From Agathobacter sp. (GTDB taxonomy: Bacteria; Bacillota; Clostridia; Lachnospirales; Lachnospiraceae), in assembly GCA_017409825.1 (NCBI GenBank), contig JAFQRZ010000006.1, forward strand, positions 1 through 55,997: a DNA stretch of 55,997 nucleotides, given 5' to 3'. The notes below the pieces were generated by a model. It made no database searches, was not told the DNA's origin, and saw nothing but the letters and a program-made list of their open reading frames with translations. Positions 46,309 to 55,638 of this stretch are shown here, in pieces (within the stretch, counting starts at the first letter, position 1; every line of letters begins with the position of its first letter). A program made the position numbers and the translations under genes.

Positions 46309-47142
46309 TTATTTTGCTATTCTATTTACCAAATACGGTATCGCCTGTTCAAAGTTCACGCCATACCAAGGCTTTGCAGGATCTTCCAAGGTGAGTCTAA
46401 TACACTCTGCGGTATAATCAGCTGCTACTTTTACGGCTTCTTTCCAATCCATGCCGTTCATCATGGCACCTACACAGGTACTTGAGAAGATATCGCCTGT
46501 GCCGTGGAAACTTACTGGAAGTTTTTCATGTTCATAGTAAGCAAATTCGTCTTTTGCTTTATCATATCCCATCACGCCAGTTTTGCCTTCTGCAAAGCTT
46601 ACACCTGTAAGGATGCTGACTTTAGCACCTAAATCGCAGAGCTTACGAAGCATTTCTTTTACATATTCTTCATCGTACTCCGTCTTATATTCCATACCAG
46701 TCATGAAAGAAGCTTCGGTAATGTTTGGCACGATGATGTCTGCCTTTGCGCAGAGGGTGGCCATGTGTTTTGCGAAAGCTTCGTCGAATGCAGGATAAAG
46801 CTTGCCGTTATCTGCCATAGCAGGGTCTACAAAAAGGATATTGGAATCGGTTTTAAACTGGTCGAAAAATTCTTTCATCAAATCAATCTGCTCGAAAGAG
46901 CCAAGGTATCCTGTGTATACGGCATCAAATGTAATTTTTTCTTCTGCCCAATGTTCTGCGATAGGTTGAATCTGATTTGTTAAATCTTCGCAGGTGAAGC
47001 GAGAGAACATGGTGTGGGTAGAAAGAACAGCAGTTGGCAAAATCGCTGCTTCTACGCCCATTGCTGAAATAATAGGAAGTGCTACGGTTAAAGAGCATTT
47101 TCCTACGCAGGATATATCTTGAATAGTTACGATTCGTTTCAT
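46309..47142 (-). CDS. Pyridoxal/pyridoxamine kinase (PdxK/PdxY-like)
   Basis: A 277-residue ribokinase-fold kinase that phosphorylates B6 vitamers. Signatures are VQDISCVGKCSL-type opening (TIQDISCVGKCS), the middle PAMADNGKLY and the ATP/anion-hole motif HGTGDIFSSTC. It makes PLP, the cofactor of the IscS and CysK enzymes encoded convergently. It stands alone on the minus strand. Confidence 0.85.
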   Translation of the reverse strand: MKRIVTIQDISCVGKCSLTVALPIISAMGVEAAILPTAVLSTHTMFSRFTCEDLTNQIQPIAEHWAEEKITFDAVYTGYLGSFEQIDLMKEFFDQFKTDSNILFVDPAMADNGKLYPAFDEAFAKHMATLCAKADIIVPNITEASFMTGMEYKTEYDEEYVKEMLRKLCDLGAKVSILTGVSFAEGKTGVMGYDKAKDEFAYYEHEKLPVSFHGTGDIFSSTCVGAMMNGMDWKEAVKVAADYTAECIRLTLEDPAKPWYGVNFEQAIPYLVNRIAK

Positions 47143-47296
47143 AGTATTTCCTCCAATTGTTTTCTTGTTGCGTACAATTTGTTTTTATAATAACACATTA
47201 TATGCCGTTTTGGTCTTATTAATAGTATCAATTTTAAAATATTTTTCAAGACCAGATTTATGGTAAATGTTTTTTATAAAGTGCAAGCAAACCTCG

Positions 47297-47325
47297 TTGA
47301 AAGAAATAGGAATCTATGGTATGAT
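47297..47325 (+). promoter_or_regulatory. Promoter of the CarD-like/dnaX cluster
   Basis: TTGAAA (47297-47302) and TATGAT (47320-47325) are 17 bases apart. The start codon at 47387 follows about 60 bases later. Confidence 0.6.
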
Positions 47326-47386
47326 ATTTAAGTCAAAATATGTTTATACTAGGCGAATAGTGTGAACTTAGCTCGGAGGTAAAAAG

Positions 47387-47668
47387 ATGTTTCAAAAGAA
47401 ACAGAAAATTTATAGCGAAACTCAGGGCGTTTGTATTGTAGAGAATATCGTACAATTACCAGCGGGAAAAGGAGAGACACTTCCTTATTATGTGCTTAAG
47501 TCCATCTCGGACGAGAAGACATCCTATATTCCTGTAAACAACCATCAGGTAAACTTGCGAGAGCTTTTTACAGAAGATGAGGCAAGGGAATTATTACAGA
47601 GTCCTGAGTTGGAGAAGAATGAACAGTTGAAGGCAGCGGTGAATTATGTGCTGCAATCAAAGGAGTAA
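47387..47668 (+). CDS. CarD-like RNA polymerase-interacting domain protein, short form
   Basis: A 93-residue protein resembling the N-terminal RNA polymerase-interaction domain of CarD/CdnL/TRCF: KIYSETQGVCIVENIVQLPAGKG, then YYVLKSI, then PVNN and a short helical end. It lacks the usual C-terminal DNA-binding helical domain, which would add about 70 residues. It may bind RNA polymerase without touching DNA, or be a derivative with another role. It is followed after 2 bases by an Arg/Glu-repeat protein. Confidence 0.6.
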   Translation: MFQKKQKIYSETQGVCIVENIVQLPAGKGETLPYYVLKSISDEKTSYIPVNNHQVNLRELFTEDEARELLQSPELEKNEQLKAAVNYVLQSKE

Positions 47669-47670
47669 TT

Positions 47671-48117
47671 ATGGCAAAGTTTTATCATAATAAAAAAAAT
47701 AGAGGCAATCACGACCAGCAGGAAGCGAGAGCGATGTATCGTGAACGTCGCGAACGCGAAAATCGTGAGAATCACGACAATCGCGAAGCCCGAGAAAACC
47801 GTGAGCGTCGCGAAAATAGAGAACCTCGTGAAAACAGAGAGGTGCGTGAGAATAGAGAGCCTCGTGAACACCGCAATAACCGTGATTCGCGTGATAATCA
47901 GGCGATTGTTACTTTCACACTCGGGGAAAAAGAGCTTGAAGGTAAAAATGCTCAGTTCCAGTATGACAAAGGCTGGTATAGCATCGTTGATATCATGGGT
48001 GAAGAAAAGAATGTGGTTTACAAATCGAAAAATGCGCAGGAAGCTTATACCAAGTGGAATGTGTACATAGGACGTAAGAAAGAACGTCCACAGCGTGCGG
48101 AGAAGATTGAAAATTAA
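47671..48117 (+). CDS. Arg/Glu/Asn-repeat protein of unknown function
   Basis: A 148-residue protein. Residues about 24-75 are a low-complexity tract built from repeats of RENRE, REPREN and REARENRE, strongly charged and probably disordered or single-helix. Residues 78-140 form a different segment (TFTLGEKELEGKNAQF, GWYSIVDIMGEEKN) of mixed strand-like character that I do not recognise. It lies 2 bases after the CarD-like gene and 43 bases before dnaX. Charge pattern fits nucleic-acid or protein binding, but no function can be assigned. Confidence 0.5.
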   Translation: MAKFYHNKKNRGNHDQQEARAMYRERRERENRENHDNREARENRERRENREPRENREVRENREPREHRNNRDSRDNQAIVTFTLGEKELEGKNAQFQYDKGWYSIVDIMGEEKNVVYKSKNAQEAYTKWNVYIGRKKERPQRAEKIEN

Positions 48118-48160
48118 TATAGATATCCGCGAAAATCAACACTAGAAAGAAGGTGAATGC

Positions 48161-49729
48161 ATGTCCTATACGGCACTTTACCGTAAATTCCGTCCTCAGG
48201 AATTTGAAGATGTAAAAGGACAGGACCATATCGTAACAACCTTAAAAAACCAAATAAAGGCTGACCGAATCGGACATGCATATCTATTTTGTGGAACAAG
48301 AGGGACTGGTAAGACTACAGTGGCCAAGATTTTTGCGAAAGCAGTCAACTGCGAACATCCAGTAGACGGAAGTCCTTGTGGAGAATGTGCTATCTGTAAA
48401 GCGATTGCGGATGGTTCCTCTATGAATGTCATCGAAATCGACGCCGCTTCCAATAATGGTGTTGATAACATTCGTCAGATTCGAGAAGAAGTGACCTATC
48501 GTCCGACGGAAGGAAAGTACAAGGTTTACATCATCGACGAAGTGCACATGCTTTCTGCAGGTGCCTTCAATGCATTATTAAAAACCTTGGAAGAGCCGCC
48601 TTCTTACGTTATTTTTATTTTGGCAACTACCGAAGCGCACAAAATCCCTATCACGATTTTGTCTCGTTGTCAGAGATATGATTTTCATCGTATTTCCATT
48701 GATACTATTGCGGGACGTTTGATGGATTTGATGGCGGAAGAGAAGGTGGAAGTCGAAGAAAAAGCCATTCGCTATGTGGCGAAAGCAGGGGATGGCTCCA
48801 TGCGAGATGCGTTATCTCTTTTGGACCAGTGTATAGCCTTTCATTTAGGTGAGACACTGACCTACGAAAATGTGCTAGAAGTATTAGGTGCAGTAGATAC
48901 GGAGATTTTCTCCAGACTGCTTCGCCAGATTATAAATAAAGATATTACAGGTGCTATCGGTACTTTGGATACACTGGTAGACGAAGGTCGAGAAATGGGC
49001 CAAATGGTAAATGATTTTACCTGGTACCTGCGAAACCTGTTGCTGATGCAGAGCTCGGATGACATGGAAGATGTTTTGGACATGTCAAAGGAACATATTG
49101 CAGCGTTAAAAGAGGAAGCGCAACTGGTCAAACCAGAGGTGTTGATGCGGTATATTCGTATCTTTTCCGAATTGGGCAATCAGGTAAAATATGCGACACA
49201 GAAACGTATACTGATTGAAATTGCGATTATCAAGCTGTGCAAGCCGCAGATGGAAAAAGATTACGAATCCGTGATTGATAGAATTGCGAGTATTGAAGCA
49301 AAGATTGCGAATGGGATTCCCATGGTAGCAGCTTCCAATGGAGTGGTTGCATCAGTAGCGAGTGCAGCACCAGTGGAAAAACCACAGCTTCCAAAAGCAA
49401 TTCCAGAAGATATTCAGCGGGTGATCAAAAACTGGAAACCTATCCTGTCAGAAATAGGGGCGATTACCAAAACATATTTATCGAAAGCGGTTCCATCTTT
49501 GGGAAGTAATGGCGAGCTTTTGTTGGTATTGGATGATGAAAATGCATTCGCTTATTTGAGCGAGAATCGTTCTGGCTGTATAGAGAATTTGAAAGAAATT
49601 ATCGCGAAGCGCATTGGAAAAGAAATTGAAATTGTAGTTCGTAAGAATGAAAATGGACTTTCTGCAAAGGAATCTGTACCAGATTTAAGAGATTTGATAA
49701 ATTTTGATATAGACGAAGAAAACTTTTAA
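48161..49729 (+). CDS. dnaX: DNA polymerase III subunit gamma/tau
   Basis: A 522-residue clamp-loader ATPase. Walker A is GTRGTGKTTVA, the zinc site is CEHPVDGSPCGECAIC, Walker B is DEVHML and the sensor region includes SRCQRYDF. The C-terminal part after about 370 is shorter than in enterobacterial tau. It heads the common dnaX-ebfC-recR order. Confidence 0.94.
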   Translation: MSYTALYRKFRPQEFEDVKGQDHIVTTLKNQIKADRIGHAYLFCGTRGTGKTTVAKIFAKAVNCEHPVDGSPCGECAICKAIADGSSMNVIEIDAASNNGVDNIRQIREEVTYRPTEGKYKVYIIDEVHMLSAGAFNALLKTLEEPPSYVIFILATTEAHKIPITILSRCQRYDFHRISIDTIAGRLMDLMAEEKVEVEEKAIRYVAKAGDGSMRDALSLLDQCIAFHLGETLTYENVLEVLGAVDTEIFSRLLRQIINKDITGAIGTLDTLVDEGREMGQMVNDFTWYLRNLLLMQSSDDMEDVLDMSKEHIAALKEEAQLVKPEVLMRYIRIFSELGNQVKYATQKRILIEIAIIKLCKPQMEKDYESVIDRIASIEAKIANGIPMVAASNGVVASVASAAPVEKPQLPKAIPEDIQRVIKNWKPILSEIGAITKTYLSKAVPSLGSNGELLLVLDDENAFAYLSENRSGCIENLKEIIAKRIGKEIEIVVRKNENGLSAKESVPDLRDLINFDIDEENF

Positions 49730-49753
49730 TTTTAAGTTCAGGAGGACATAATA

Positions 49754-50089
49754 ATGGCAAAAAGAGGTGGATTCCCAGGTGGTATGCCGGGAAATATGAA
49801 CAACCTTATGAAACAGGCGCAGCGAATGCAGCGTCAGATGGAAGAGGCTCAGAAGCAGATGGAAACCATGGAAGCGACTGCAACAGCAGGTGGCGGAGCA
49901 GTGGAAGTAACTGTTTCTGGTAAGAAAGAGGTTTTAAAAGTAAAACTCGCAGAAGAAGTAGTTGATCCAGATGACATCGAAATGTTAGAAGATTTAATCG
50001 TGGCAGCTACGAATGAAGCATTGCGTAAGGTGGATGAAGCTTCACAGGCATCCATGTCAAAAATCACAGGAGGTCTTGGCGGATTCTAA
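49754..50089 (+). CDS. Nucleoid-associated protein EbfC/YbaB
   Basis: A 111-residue DNA-binding protein. It begins [21 protein letters not shown] and has the YbaB core [16 protein letters not shown]. It forms dimers that bind DNA. The gene lies between dnaX and recR as in many bacteria. Confidence 0.92.
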   Translation: MAKRGGFPGGMPGNMNNLMKQAQRMQRQMEEAQKQMETMEATATAGGGAVEVTVSGKKEVLKVKLAEEVVDPDDIEMLEDLIVAATNEALRKVDEASQASMSKITGGLGGF

Positions 50090-50101
50090 GCCGAGCACAA
50101 G

Positions 50102-50698
50102 ATGGATTACTATAGCAAACAAATTTCGAAATTGATAGAAGAATTTTCTTCTTTGCCGGGAATTGGGGCGAAATCCGCACAACGACTGGCGTTTCATGTG
50201 CTGAACATGCCGATGGAACAGGTGGAAAGCTTATCTTCTGCAATTTTAGAAGCAAAAAAGAATGTAAAATACTGTAAATTCTGTTATACTCTTACCGATG
50301 ACGATATTTGTCCGATTTGTAAGAATCCGGCACGTAATCATAAAACGATTATGGTGGTGGAAAATACCAGAGATTTAGCGGCTTATGAAAAAACTGGAAA
50401 GTTTGAAGGTGTTTACCATGTATTGCATGGGGCGATTTCACCAATGCTGGGAATAGGGCCGAATGATATTCGTTTGAAAGAGTTAATGGTTCGATTGGAA
50501 CAGGATGTCGATGAAGTAATCATTGCAACCAATTCCAGTCTGGAAGGCGAAACGACAGCTATGTATATTAGCAAGTTGATTAAACCGACCGGTATCAGAG
50601 TGACCAGAATTGCCAGTGGCGTACCAGTCGGTGGTGATTTGGAATATATTGATGAAGTAACACTACTTAGAGCCTTAGAAGGCCGTACAGAATTATAA
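50102..50698 (+). CDS. recR: Recombination protein RecR
   Basis: A 198-residue protein that acts with RecF/RecO in loading RecA at gaps. The zinc finger is [16 protein letters not shown] (about 57-72), followed by a TOPRIM domain with [13 protein letters not shown]. The N-terminal HhH motif [15 protein letters not shown] is present. It follows ebfC after 12 bases. Confidence 0.94.
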   Translation: MDYYSKQISKLIEEFSSLPGIGAKSAQRLAFHVLNMPMEQVESLSSAILEAKKNVKYCKFCYTLTDDDICPICKNPARNHKTIMVVENTRDLAAYEKTGKFEGVYHVLHGAISPMLGIGPNDIRLKELMVRLEQDVDEVIIATNSSLEGETTAMYISKLIKPTGIRVTRIASGVPVGGDLEYIDEVTLLRALEGRTEL

Positions 50699-50726
50699 TT
50701 TATTATAACAAGAGAAAGGGAAGACG

Positions 50727-51563
50727 ATGAACAACTTAGAGCTCTCCAAAATCGCGAACGAGGTTCGCAAAGGTGTGATTAAATCTACACACGCTGCGAA
50801 GTCTGGACATCCAGGCGGATCTTTGTCAGTAGCTGACATTATGACTTATCTTTATTTTGAAGAAATGAATGTGGATCCTAAAAATCCAAAATGGGCAGAC
50901 CGTGATCGTTTGGTATTATCAAAAGGTCATGTAGCTCCAGCACTTTATGCGACACTTGCAGAAAAAGGCTTCCTTCCAAAAGAAGACCTTCTTACTCTTC
51001 GTCATGTAGGTTCTTACTTACAGGGACATCCAGATATGAAGGGGATTCCTGGGGTTGATATGTCCTCTGGCTCTTTGGGACAGGGAGTATCATGTGCGGC
51101 TGGTATGGCTGTTGCTGCAAAATTGGATAATAAGGACTATCGAGTATATGCAATTACTGGTGATGGAGAAATTGAAGAAGGACAGATTTGGGAAGCTGCT
51201 ATGTTCGCAGGCTTCCGCAAATTGGACAACCTCGTAGTTGTCGTAGATAATAACAATCTCCAGATTGATGGTGCAATCGATGAAGTATGTTCTCCATACC
51301 CAATCGACAAGAAGTTTGAAGCATTCAACTTCCACACTATCGTAATTAACGGAAATGATTTTGATGAAATTCGTGCAGCTTTCAAAGAAGCTCGTGAAAC
51401 AAAAGGTATGCCAACAGCTATTATTGCTCGTACCACAAAAGGCAAAGGCGTTTCTTTCATGGAAAATAATGTTGGCTGGCATGGAAAAGGCCCTAACGAT
51501 GAAGAATGCAAGATTGCATTAGAAGAATTAGAGAAAGCAGGTGAAGCATTATGTCAGATGTAA
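50727..51563 (+). CDS. Transketolase, N-terminal subunit
   Basis: A 278-residue thiamine-diphosphate-binding half of a split transketolase. The conserved KSGHPGGSLS stretch and the ThDP motif GDGEIEEGQIWEA followed by NNNLQ are visible. It works with the C-terminal half encoded next and overlaps it by 13 bases. The pair serves the pentose phosphate pathway. Confidence 0.92.
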   Translation: MNNLELSKIANEVRKGVIKSTHAAKSGHPGGSLSVADIMTYLYFEEMNVDPKNPKWADRDRLVLSKGHVAPALYATLAEKGFLPKEDLLTLRHVGSYLQGHPDMKGIPGVDMSSGSLGQGVSCAAGMAVAAKLDNKDYRVYAITGDGEIEEGQIWEAAMFAGFRKLDNLVVVVDNNNLQIDGAIDEVCSPYPIDKKFEAFNFHTIVINGNDFDEIRAAFKEARETKGMPTAIIARTTKGKGVSFMENNVGWHGKGPNDEECKIALEELEKAGEALCQM

Positions 51564-52492
51564 AGAGAATCGCAACAAGAAACAGCTACGGTAATGCTTT
51601 AGTTGAGCTTGGAAAAGAACATGAAGAATTAGTTGTATTAGATGCAGACCTTGCTGGTTCTACACAGACAGGTGTATTTGGAAAAGTATTTCCAGAACGT
51701 CACATTAACTGCGGTATCGCAGAAGCAAATATGACAGGTGTTGCAGCAGGTCTTGCAGCAAGTGGAAAAATTCCATTTATGAGCTCTTTTGCTATGTTTG
51801 CAACAGCTCGTAACTTTGAACAGATTCGTAACTCAATCGGTTATCCACAGTTAAATGTTAAAATTGCTGCATCTCACGCAGGTATTTCTGTAGGGGAAGA
51901 TGGTGCGACACATCAGTGTTTGGAAGATATGGCTCTTATGCGTCAGATTCCAGGTATGGTTGTATTAAATCCAGCAGATGACGTAGAAGCAAGAGCTGCA
52001 ATCAAGGCTGCTTTTGAACACGTTGGTCCAGTTTACATTCGTTTGGGACGTCTTGCAGTACCTGTATTAAATGATGAAGAAAACTACAAATTCGAACTCG
52101 GCAAAGGTGTAGTGCTCAAAGAAGGTACAGACGTAACTATTTTCGCGACAGGACTTGAAGTATATGAAACAATTTTGGCGGCTGAAATGCTTGAAAAAGA
52201 TGGTATCAGTGCAGAGGTTGTAAACATTCATACGATTAAACCGATTGACAAAGAACTCGTAGTTGCATCTGCAACCAAGACGGGTAAAGTTGTTACAGTA
52301 GAAGAACACTTTACAATCGGCGGTTTGGGAAGTGCAGTTTGTGAAGTATTATCCGAAAATGCTCCAACAAAAGTGCTTCGTATTGGTATTGATGATGTAT
52401 TTGGCGAATCAGGCCCAGCATTGGAATTGATTCACAAATATGAATTAGATGCAGAAGGTATCTACAAGAAAGTAAAAGCATTTGTAAAATAA
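51551..52492 (+). CDS. Transketolase, C-terminal subunit
   Basis: A 313-residue second half with the pyrimidine-binding domain (NCGIAEANMTGVAAG; ASHAGISVGEDGATHQ) and a C-terminal swivelling domain (VVTVEEHFTIGGLGSA). It starts 13 bases inside the N-terminal subunit gene. Similar splits also occur in DXS-like enzymes, but the His-rich SHAG...DGATHQ and linkage favour transketolase. Confidence 0.9.
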   Translation: MSDVKRIATRNSYGNALVELGKEHEELVVLDADLAGSTQTGVFGKVFPERHINCGIAEANMTGVAAGLAASGKIPFMSSFAMFATARNFEQIRNSIGYPQLNVKIAASHAGISVGEDGATHQCLEDMALMRQIPGMVVLNPADDVEARAAIKAAFEHVGPVYIRLGRLAVPVLNDEENYKFELGKGVVLKEGTDVTIFATGLEVYETILAAEMLEKDGISAEVVNIHTIKPIDKELVVASATKTGKVVTVEEHFTIGGLGSAVCEVLSENAPTKVLRIGIDDVFGESGPALELIHKYELDAEGIYKKVKAFVK

Positions 52493-52510
52493 GACTTTAT
52501 TATTTATATA

Positions 52511-52540
52511 AAACTGTCACACTGCGGTGTGGCAGTTTTT
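52511..52540 (+). terminator. Terminator after transketolase genes
   Basis: A 12-bp stem (52511-52522 with 52527-52538, one G-T wobble) with a TGCG loop and a run of T after it. Confidence 0.9.
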
Positions 52541-52620
52541 GTTTTGTCTTATTCACAAGAAACGTCATATTTCGAAACTCTTTTTTGTTAGCATGATGCA
52601 AAAAAGGAGTGGACAGCATT

Positions 52621-53565
52621 ATGATAGAAATCGAAAATGAAAACAATAGAAATCTAAAGAATGTAAAGCAGATAGGTACACCAAGAGAAGAAAATAAGAT
52701 TTACATAGAAAACATAACCTACAACAAAATCAGAGAAGAAAGCTATCGTGAAAAAAGGGTGTATGTTCTTATGGGGCATACCGAGCGTATGAGGAGCCGC
52801 TATGCGACTTTTGTAGAGGCTGCAATTTCGGTTCGAGGAATGGAGTTTTCGGGCCTGATACCAATATGGAATAATGGAACGTGGAGTGAAGTGTTCCGGG
52901 AAATTAAGCGGCTTTATGAGGATATGATTATTGTTGGATGGGCATTGGATGTTCGGGGGATGTCACCGAAATTGACCCCGGATTTGGAACGTGTACATCG
53001 AGAGCATTTTGGCGGTGTACATCAAGTGTTCTTCTTATTAGATACGTTGGAAGGGGAAGAAACCTTCTATATATACAAGGAAAATAATCTGGTTTCTAAA
53101 GACGGATTCTATATATATCATAAAGCACGAAGCAAGGAAAAGTCAGACGCGGTGTCGTCGAAAGAGCTTATCCCGATAACGGTTCTTCCGGAAAAGACAC
53201 AAGGGCTTCGGCGCATTGAACCGGAAGTGGATGTTGAAGTTGACCTTTCAGAATCGGAAGGTGCAAAGGGCGGCAGGTACCGTCAAATGATGCAGGAGCA
53301 AAAGAAACCGAAAAGGGATAACGGGAATATTGGGATCGCAGTTGCAGTTGCAATGCTCGTTTTCGTAATTGGTGTAGGCGTTTATGAGAACAGTGGATTT
53401 GTGTTTGGAGAACCAAATTCAATCGAAACGAATTTGCTACAAAATCAGAATGCAACAGAAACACTGGGTGAAAATGAGCCGGAGGCAAATACAGAAGCAG
53501 GGGCTGAGGATTCCAAGACATCAGCAAATCAGATTGAGGTAGAAGTGATTCCGGGAAGCGAATAA
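52621..53565 (+). CDS. Membrane protein with degenerate JAMM/MPN-like domain
   Basis: A 314-residue protein. Residues about 25-170 have an MPN-like flow: a first part (KIYIENITYNKIREESYREK...), then IIVGWALDVRGMSPKLTPDLERVH (104-127) where JAMM enzymes carry HxHP...SxxD metal ligands, then VFFLLDTLEGEETFYIYKEN. The metal-binding His residues are absent (ALD in place of HSH). One membrane helix (about 236-255) is followed by an acidic outer tail. It resembles a family I recall from Lachnospiraceae. Function is unknown. The start at 52621 is the first ATG after AAGGAG (52604-52609). Confidence 0.55.
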   Translation: MIEIENENNRNLKNVKQIGTPREENKIYIENITYNKIREESYREKRVYVLMGHTERMRSRYATFVEAAISVRGMEFSGLIPIWNNGTWSEVFREIKRLYEDMIIVGWALDVRGMSPKLTPDLERVHREHFGGVHQVFFLLDTLEGEETFYIYKENNLVSKDGFYIYHKARSKEKSDAVSSKELIPITVLPEKTQGLRRIEPEVDVEVDLSESEGAKGGRYRQMMQEQKKPKRDNGNIGIAVAVAMLVFVIGVGVYENSGFVFGEPNSIETNLLQNQNATETLGENEPEANTEAGAEDSKTSANQIEVEVIPGSE

Positions 53566-53574
53566 AGAAAAGTA

Positions 53575-53603
53575 GTGAACCTTACAAAGGAATGTGCTAT
53601 AAT
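53575..53603 (+). promoter_or_regulatory. Promoter of the DUF5711-like gene
   Basis: A perfect TATAAT (53598-53603) with an extended TGC before it (53595-53597), and GTGAAC at 53575-53580 as a weak -35 with a 17-base spacer. Confidence 0.6.
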
Positions 53604-53637
53604 AATAAGGCATGAATTTCAGAAAGGATAAAAATTT

Positions 53638-54831
53638 GTGGCGGATATAAAGAAAAAAGGGTTTAAAACTCTGGAAACAGAGTATGAAGATCTGGATGAA
53701 CGGATTCGTGAACATAGAAAAAGTATATTAAAGAGAGTGCTTCAGGTGATAGCGATTGTCGCTGTGGTGATAATTGGGATTGAATTTGCACATGCCTTAA
53801 GACACTTTGATGATTATGAGGTGCGAAACAGTCTTGACCGAGGAAGTAGTGGTGTAACACAGTACGAAACATTTGGTACATCGCTTCTGGAATATAGCAA
53901 CGATGGTATTTCCTGCATAGCTCGAAATGATGATATCATCTGGAATCAGTCATTTGAAATGGCAGATCCAGAAGTGCAGATTTGTGGCGAGTATCTTGTT
54001 ATATATGATGCAGCGGGCACGAAGCTTTTTATTATGACAGAAAGTGGATTGCAGAAAAGCTTAGAGATGACGGCACCGATTCAAACAGTCTGTATTGCAG
54101 AGCAAGGAACGATTGCTGTTTTGATGAAAGAAAATCAAGAGTCGCAGGTGAAGCTTTTTGATAAAAAGGGGAATGAGCTAGCGAATGGAAAGTTTTATGG
54201 CGACAAAGGCGGATTCCCAATTGATATTGCGTTGTCTTATGACGGGACCAAGCTTGCGGTGGATATGGTAGATGTTACCAAGGGAAAGGTAAATACCACG
54301 ATTAGTTTCTATAACTTTGGCTCCGTAGGGCAGAGTGAAATCGACAATAACGTAGGAACGTATACATTTGAAGGATTACTGGTTCCCGAAATTAATTATG
54401 TGTCGAATTCTCGCATGGTAGGTCTGGGAACTGGAAAGGTGCTGGTGTTCGATGGAACACAAAAGCCGGAGCTATCTAGGGAGATAGAAATCGAGGAAGA
54501 AGTGTTGAGCTTCTTTTATAATGAGAAATATGTTGGAATTGTGTCGGATAATATTGAGGTTGAAAATTCCTGGCATATAAAGGTAATGGATGTGCGAGGC
54601 AAAACCGTTATGCAGAATGATACATCCATACCATATAATAGCATAGAGTTTCTATCAAATAATGAAATATGTGTGATGAATACGACGCAATGTGAGATAT
54701 TTACCATTCATAGCATCAAAAAATTTGCATACGAATTTGATAAAGAATTAAATAAAATACTTGCCACGGATGACGGGCAGAATTATACATTTATATTTAA
54801 AGATACAATAGAAGAGGTGAAGTTGAAATGA
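53638..54831 (+). CDS. DUF5711-like membrane-anchored beta-propeller protein
   Basis: A 397-residue protein: a charged cytoplasmic N-terminus (1-30), one membrane helix (about 31-50) and an extracytoplasmic part (80-397) with repeated strand units such as GEYLVIYDAAGTKLFIM and EKYVGIVSD that suggest a beta-propeller. The layout fits DUF5711 proteins of Lachnospiraceae. It starts with GTG at 53638 after AAAGGATAAA. The stop overlaps the cvpA start (ATGA). Function unknown; an envelope role is inferred. Confidence 0.65.
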   Translation: MADIKKKGFKTLETEYEDLDERIREHRKSILKRVLQVIAIVAVVIIGIEFAHALRHFDDYEVRNSLDRGSSGVTQYETFGTSLLEYSNDGISCIARNDDIIWNQSFEMADPEVQICGEYLVIYDAAGTKLFIMTESGLQKSLEMTAPIQTVCIAEQGTIAVLMKENQESQVKLFDKKGNELANGKFYGDKGGFPIDIALSYDGTKLAVDMVDVTKGKVNTTISFYNFGSVGQSEIDNNVGTYTFEGLLVPEINYVSNSRMVGLGTGKVLVFDGTQKPELSREIEIEEEVLSFFYNEKYVGIVSDNIEVENSWHIKVMDVRGKTVMQNDTSIPYNSIEFLSNNEICVMNTTQCEIFTIHSIKKFAYEFDKELNKILATDDGQNYTFIFKDTIEEVKLK

Positions 54832-55499
54832 ATATCTTATTAATTATTGTTTTGGCAGTGTTTGCACTTAGTGTATTTGGTGGCTACAAAAAAGGCTTCT
54901 TGAAAACAGCGTTTGCGTTGGTTTCATGGATTTTAGTTTTGTTCTTATGTAATTATGCAACCCCAATCGTAACAAATATCTTAATCGAAAAAACAGATAT
55001 TGAGGTAATGGTTCAAGCGACGGTTGACGCGAAAATCGGTGAAGTAATTACAGAAACACTAGAAACTTCTGGTGTAGCAGAATTAGAAGCTGCACTTCCT
55101 GCGGAATTAAAAACTGCACTCTTAGGAGAGAATGGTAGCTTGCAGGATGTCATCGCAAATGGAGCTGCCTTAGATACGACAGCGCTGATAAATGGAATTG
55201 TAGGCATTCTTGGTTTTGTTATTACGGTTATCGCATTAAGAATTGCAATGATGGTAGTAGAAATTGTATTAACGATTATAGGAAAGCTTCCATTGATTGG
55301 ACCGTTAGACAAAGTGTTGGGTCTTGGTTGTGGTGCAGTGAAAGGTGTTATCTTATGCTGGGTTGTATTAGCTGCGGTATCAGTATTGGCTTTGACGGGT
55401 GTAAATACGGAATTCGCTGCATATATTTCGCAATCTGAATTGCTTACTTGGTTGCAGGATAACAATTTATTACTCAACTTAATTCTGAACATGAAATAA
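54828..55499 (+). CDS. CvpA-family membrane protein
   Basis: A 223-residue membrane protein. The family block FGGYKKGFLKTAFALVSWIL opens the chain, and RIAMMVVEIVLTIIGKLPLIGPLDKVLG matches the conserved CvpA core with a re-entrant loop. About four helices are seen. CvpA proteins have been linked to colicin V production and envelope stress. The start overlaps the upstream stop by 4 bases. Confidence 0.8.
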   Translation: MNILLIIVLAVFALSVFGGYKKGFLKTAFALVSWILVLFLCNYATPIVTNILIEKTDIEVMVQATVDAKIGEVITETLETSGVAELEAALPAELKTALLGENGSLQDVIANGAALDTTALINGIVGILGFVITVIALRIAMMVVEIVLTIIGKLPLIGPLDKVLGLGCGAVKGVILCWVVLAAVSVLALTGVNTEFAAYISQSELLTWLQDNNLLLNLILNMK

Positions 55500-55535
55500 A
55501 CCTATTGTAATTTTCAACAATTGAACGTGGTAAAA

Positions 55536-55626
55536 TTGGGGTACCCCTAGTCGACGAAAACAACATCTTGTGGTGTGAAAATTTCTTTGTAAAAATTGAA
55601 ATTTTCTTGTTGACTTTGGGGTACCC
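55536..55626. repeat. Direct pair of TTGGGGTACCC elements, 80 bp apart
   Basis: TTGGGGTACCC occurs at 55536-55546 and 55616-55626. The core GGGTACCC is palindromic. The second copy lies in the spacer of rRNA promoter 1, and the first lies 80 bases upstream. The arrangement suggests a repressor or a looping site but no protein is known here. Confidence 0.6.
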
Positions 55627-55638
55627 TTGTGATATTCT
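55610..55638 (+). promoter_or_regulatory. rRNA promoter 1
   Basis: TTGACT (55610-55615) and TATTCT (55633-55638) are 17 bases apart, with an extended TGA before the -10. The spacer carries the palindrome GGGTACCC. Confidence 0.75.

Noticed and set aside
48161-49729. Programmed frameshift producing a separate gamma form in dnaX
   Set aside because: No A-rich slippery heptamer followed by a strong hairpin was seen at a suitable position in the frame.
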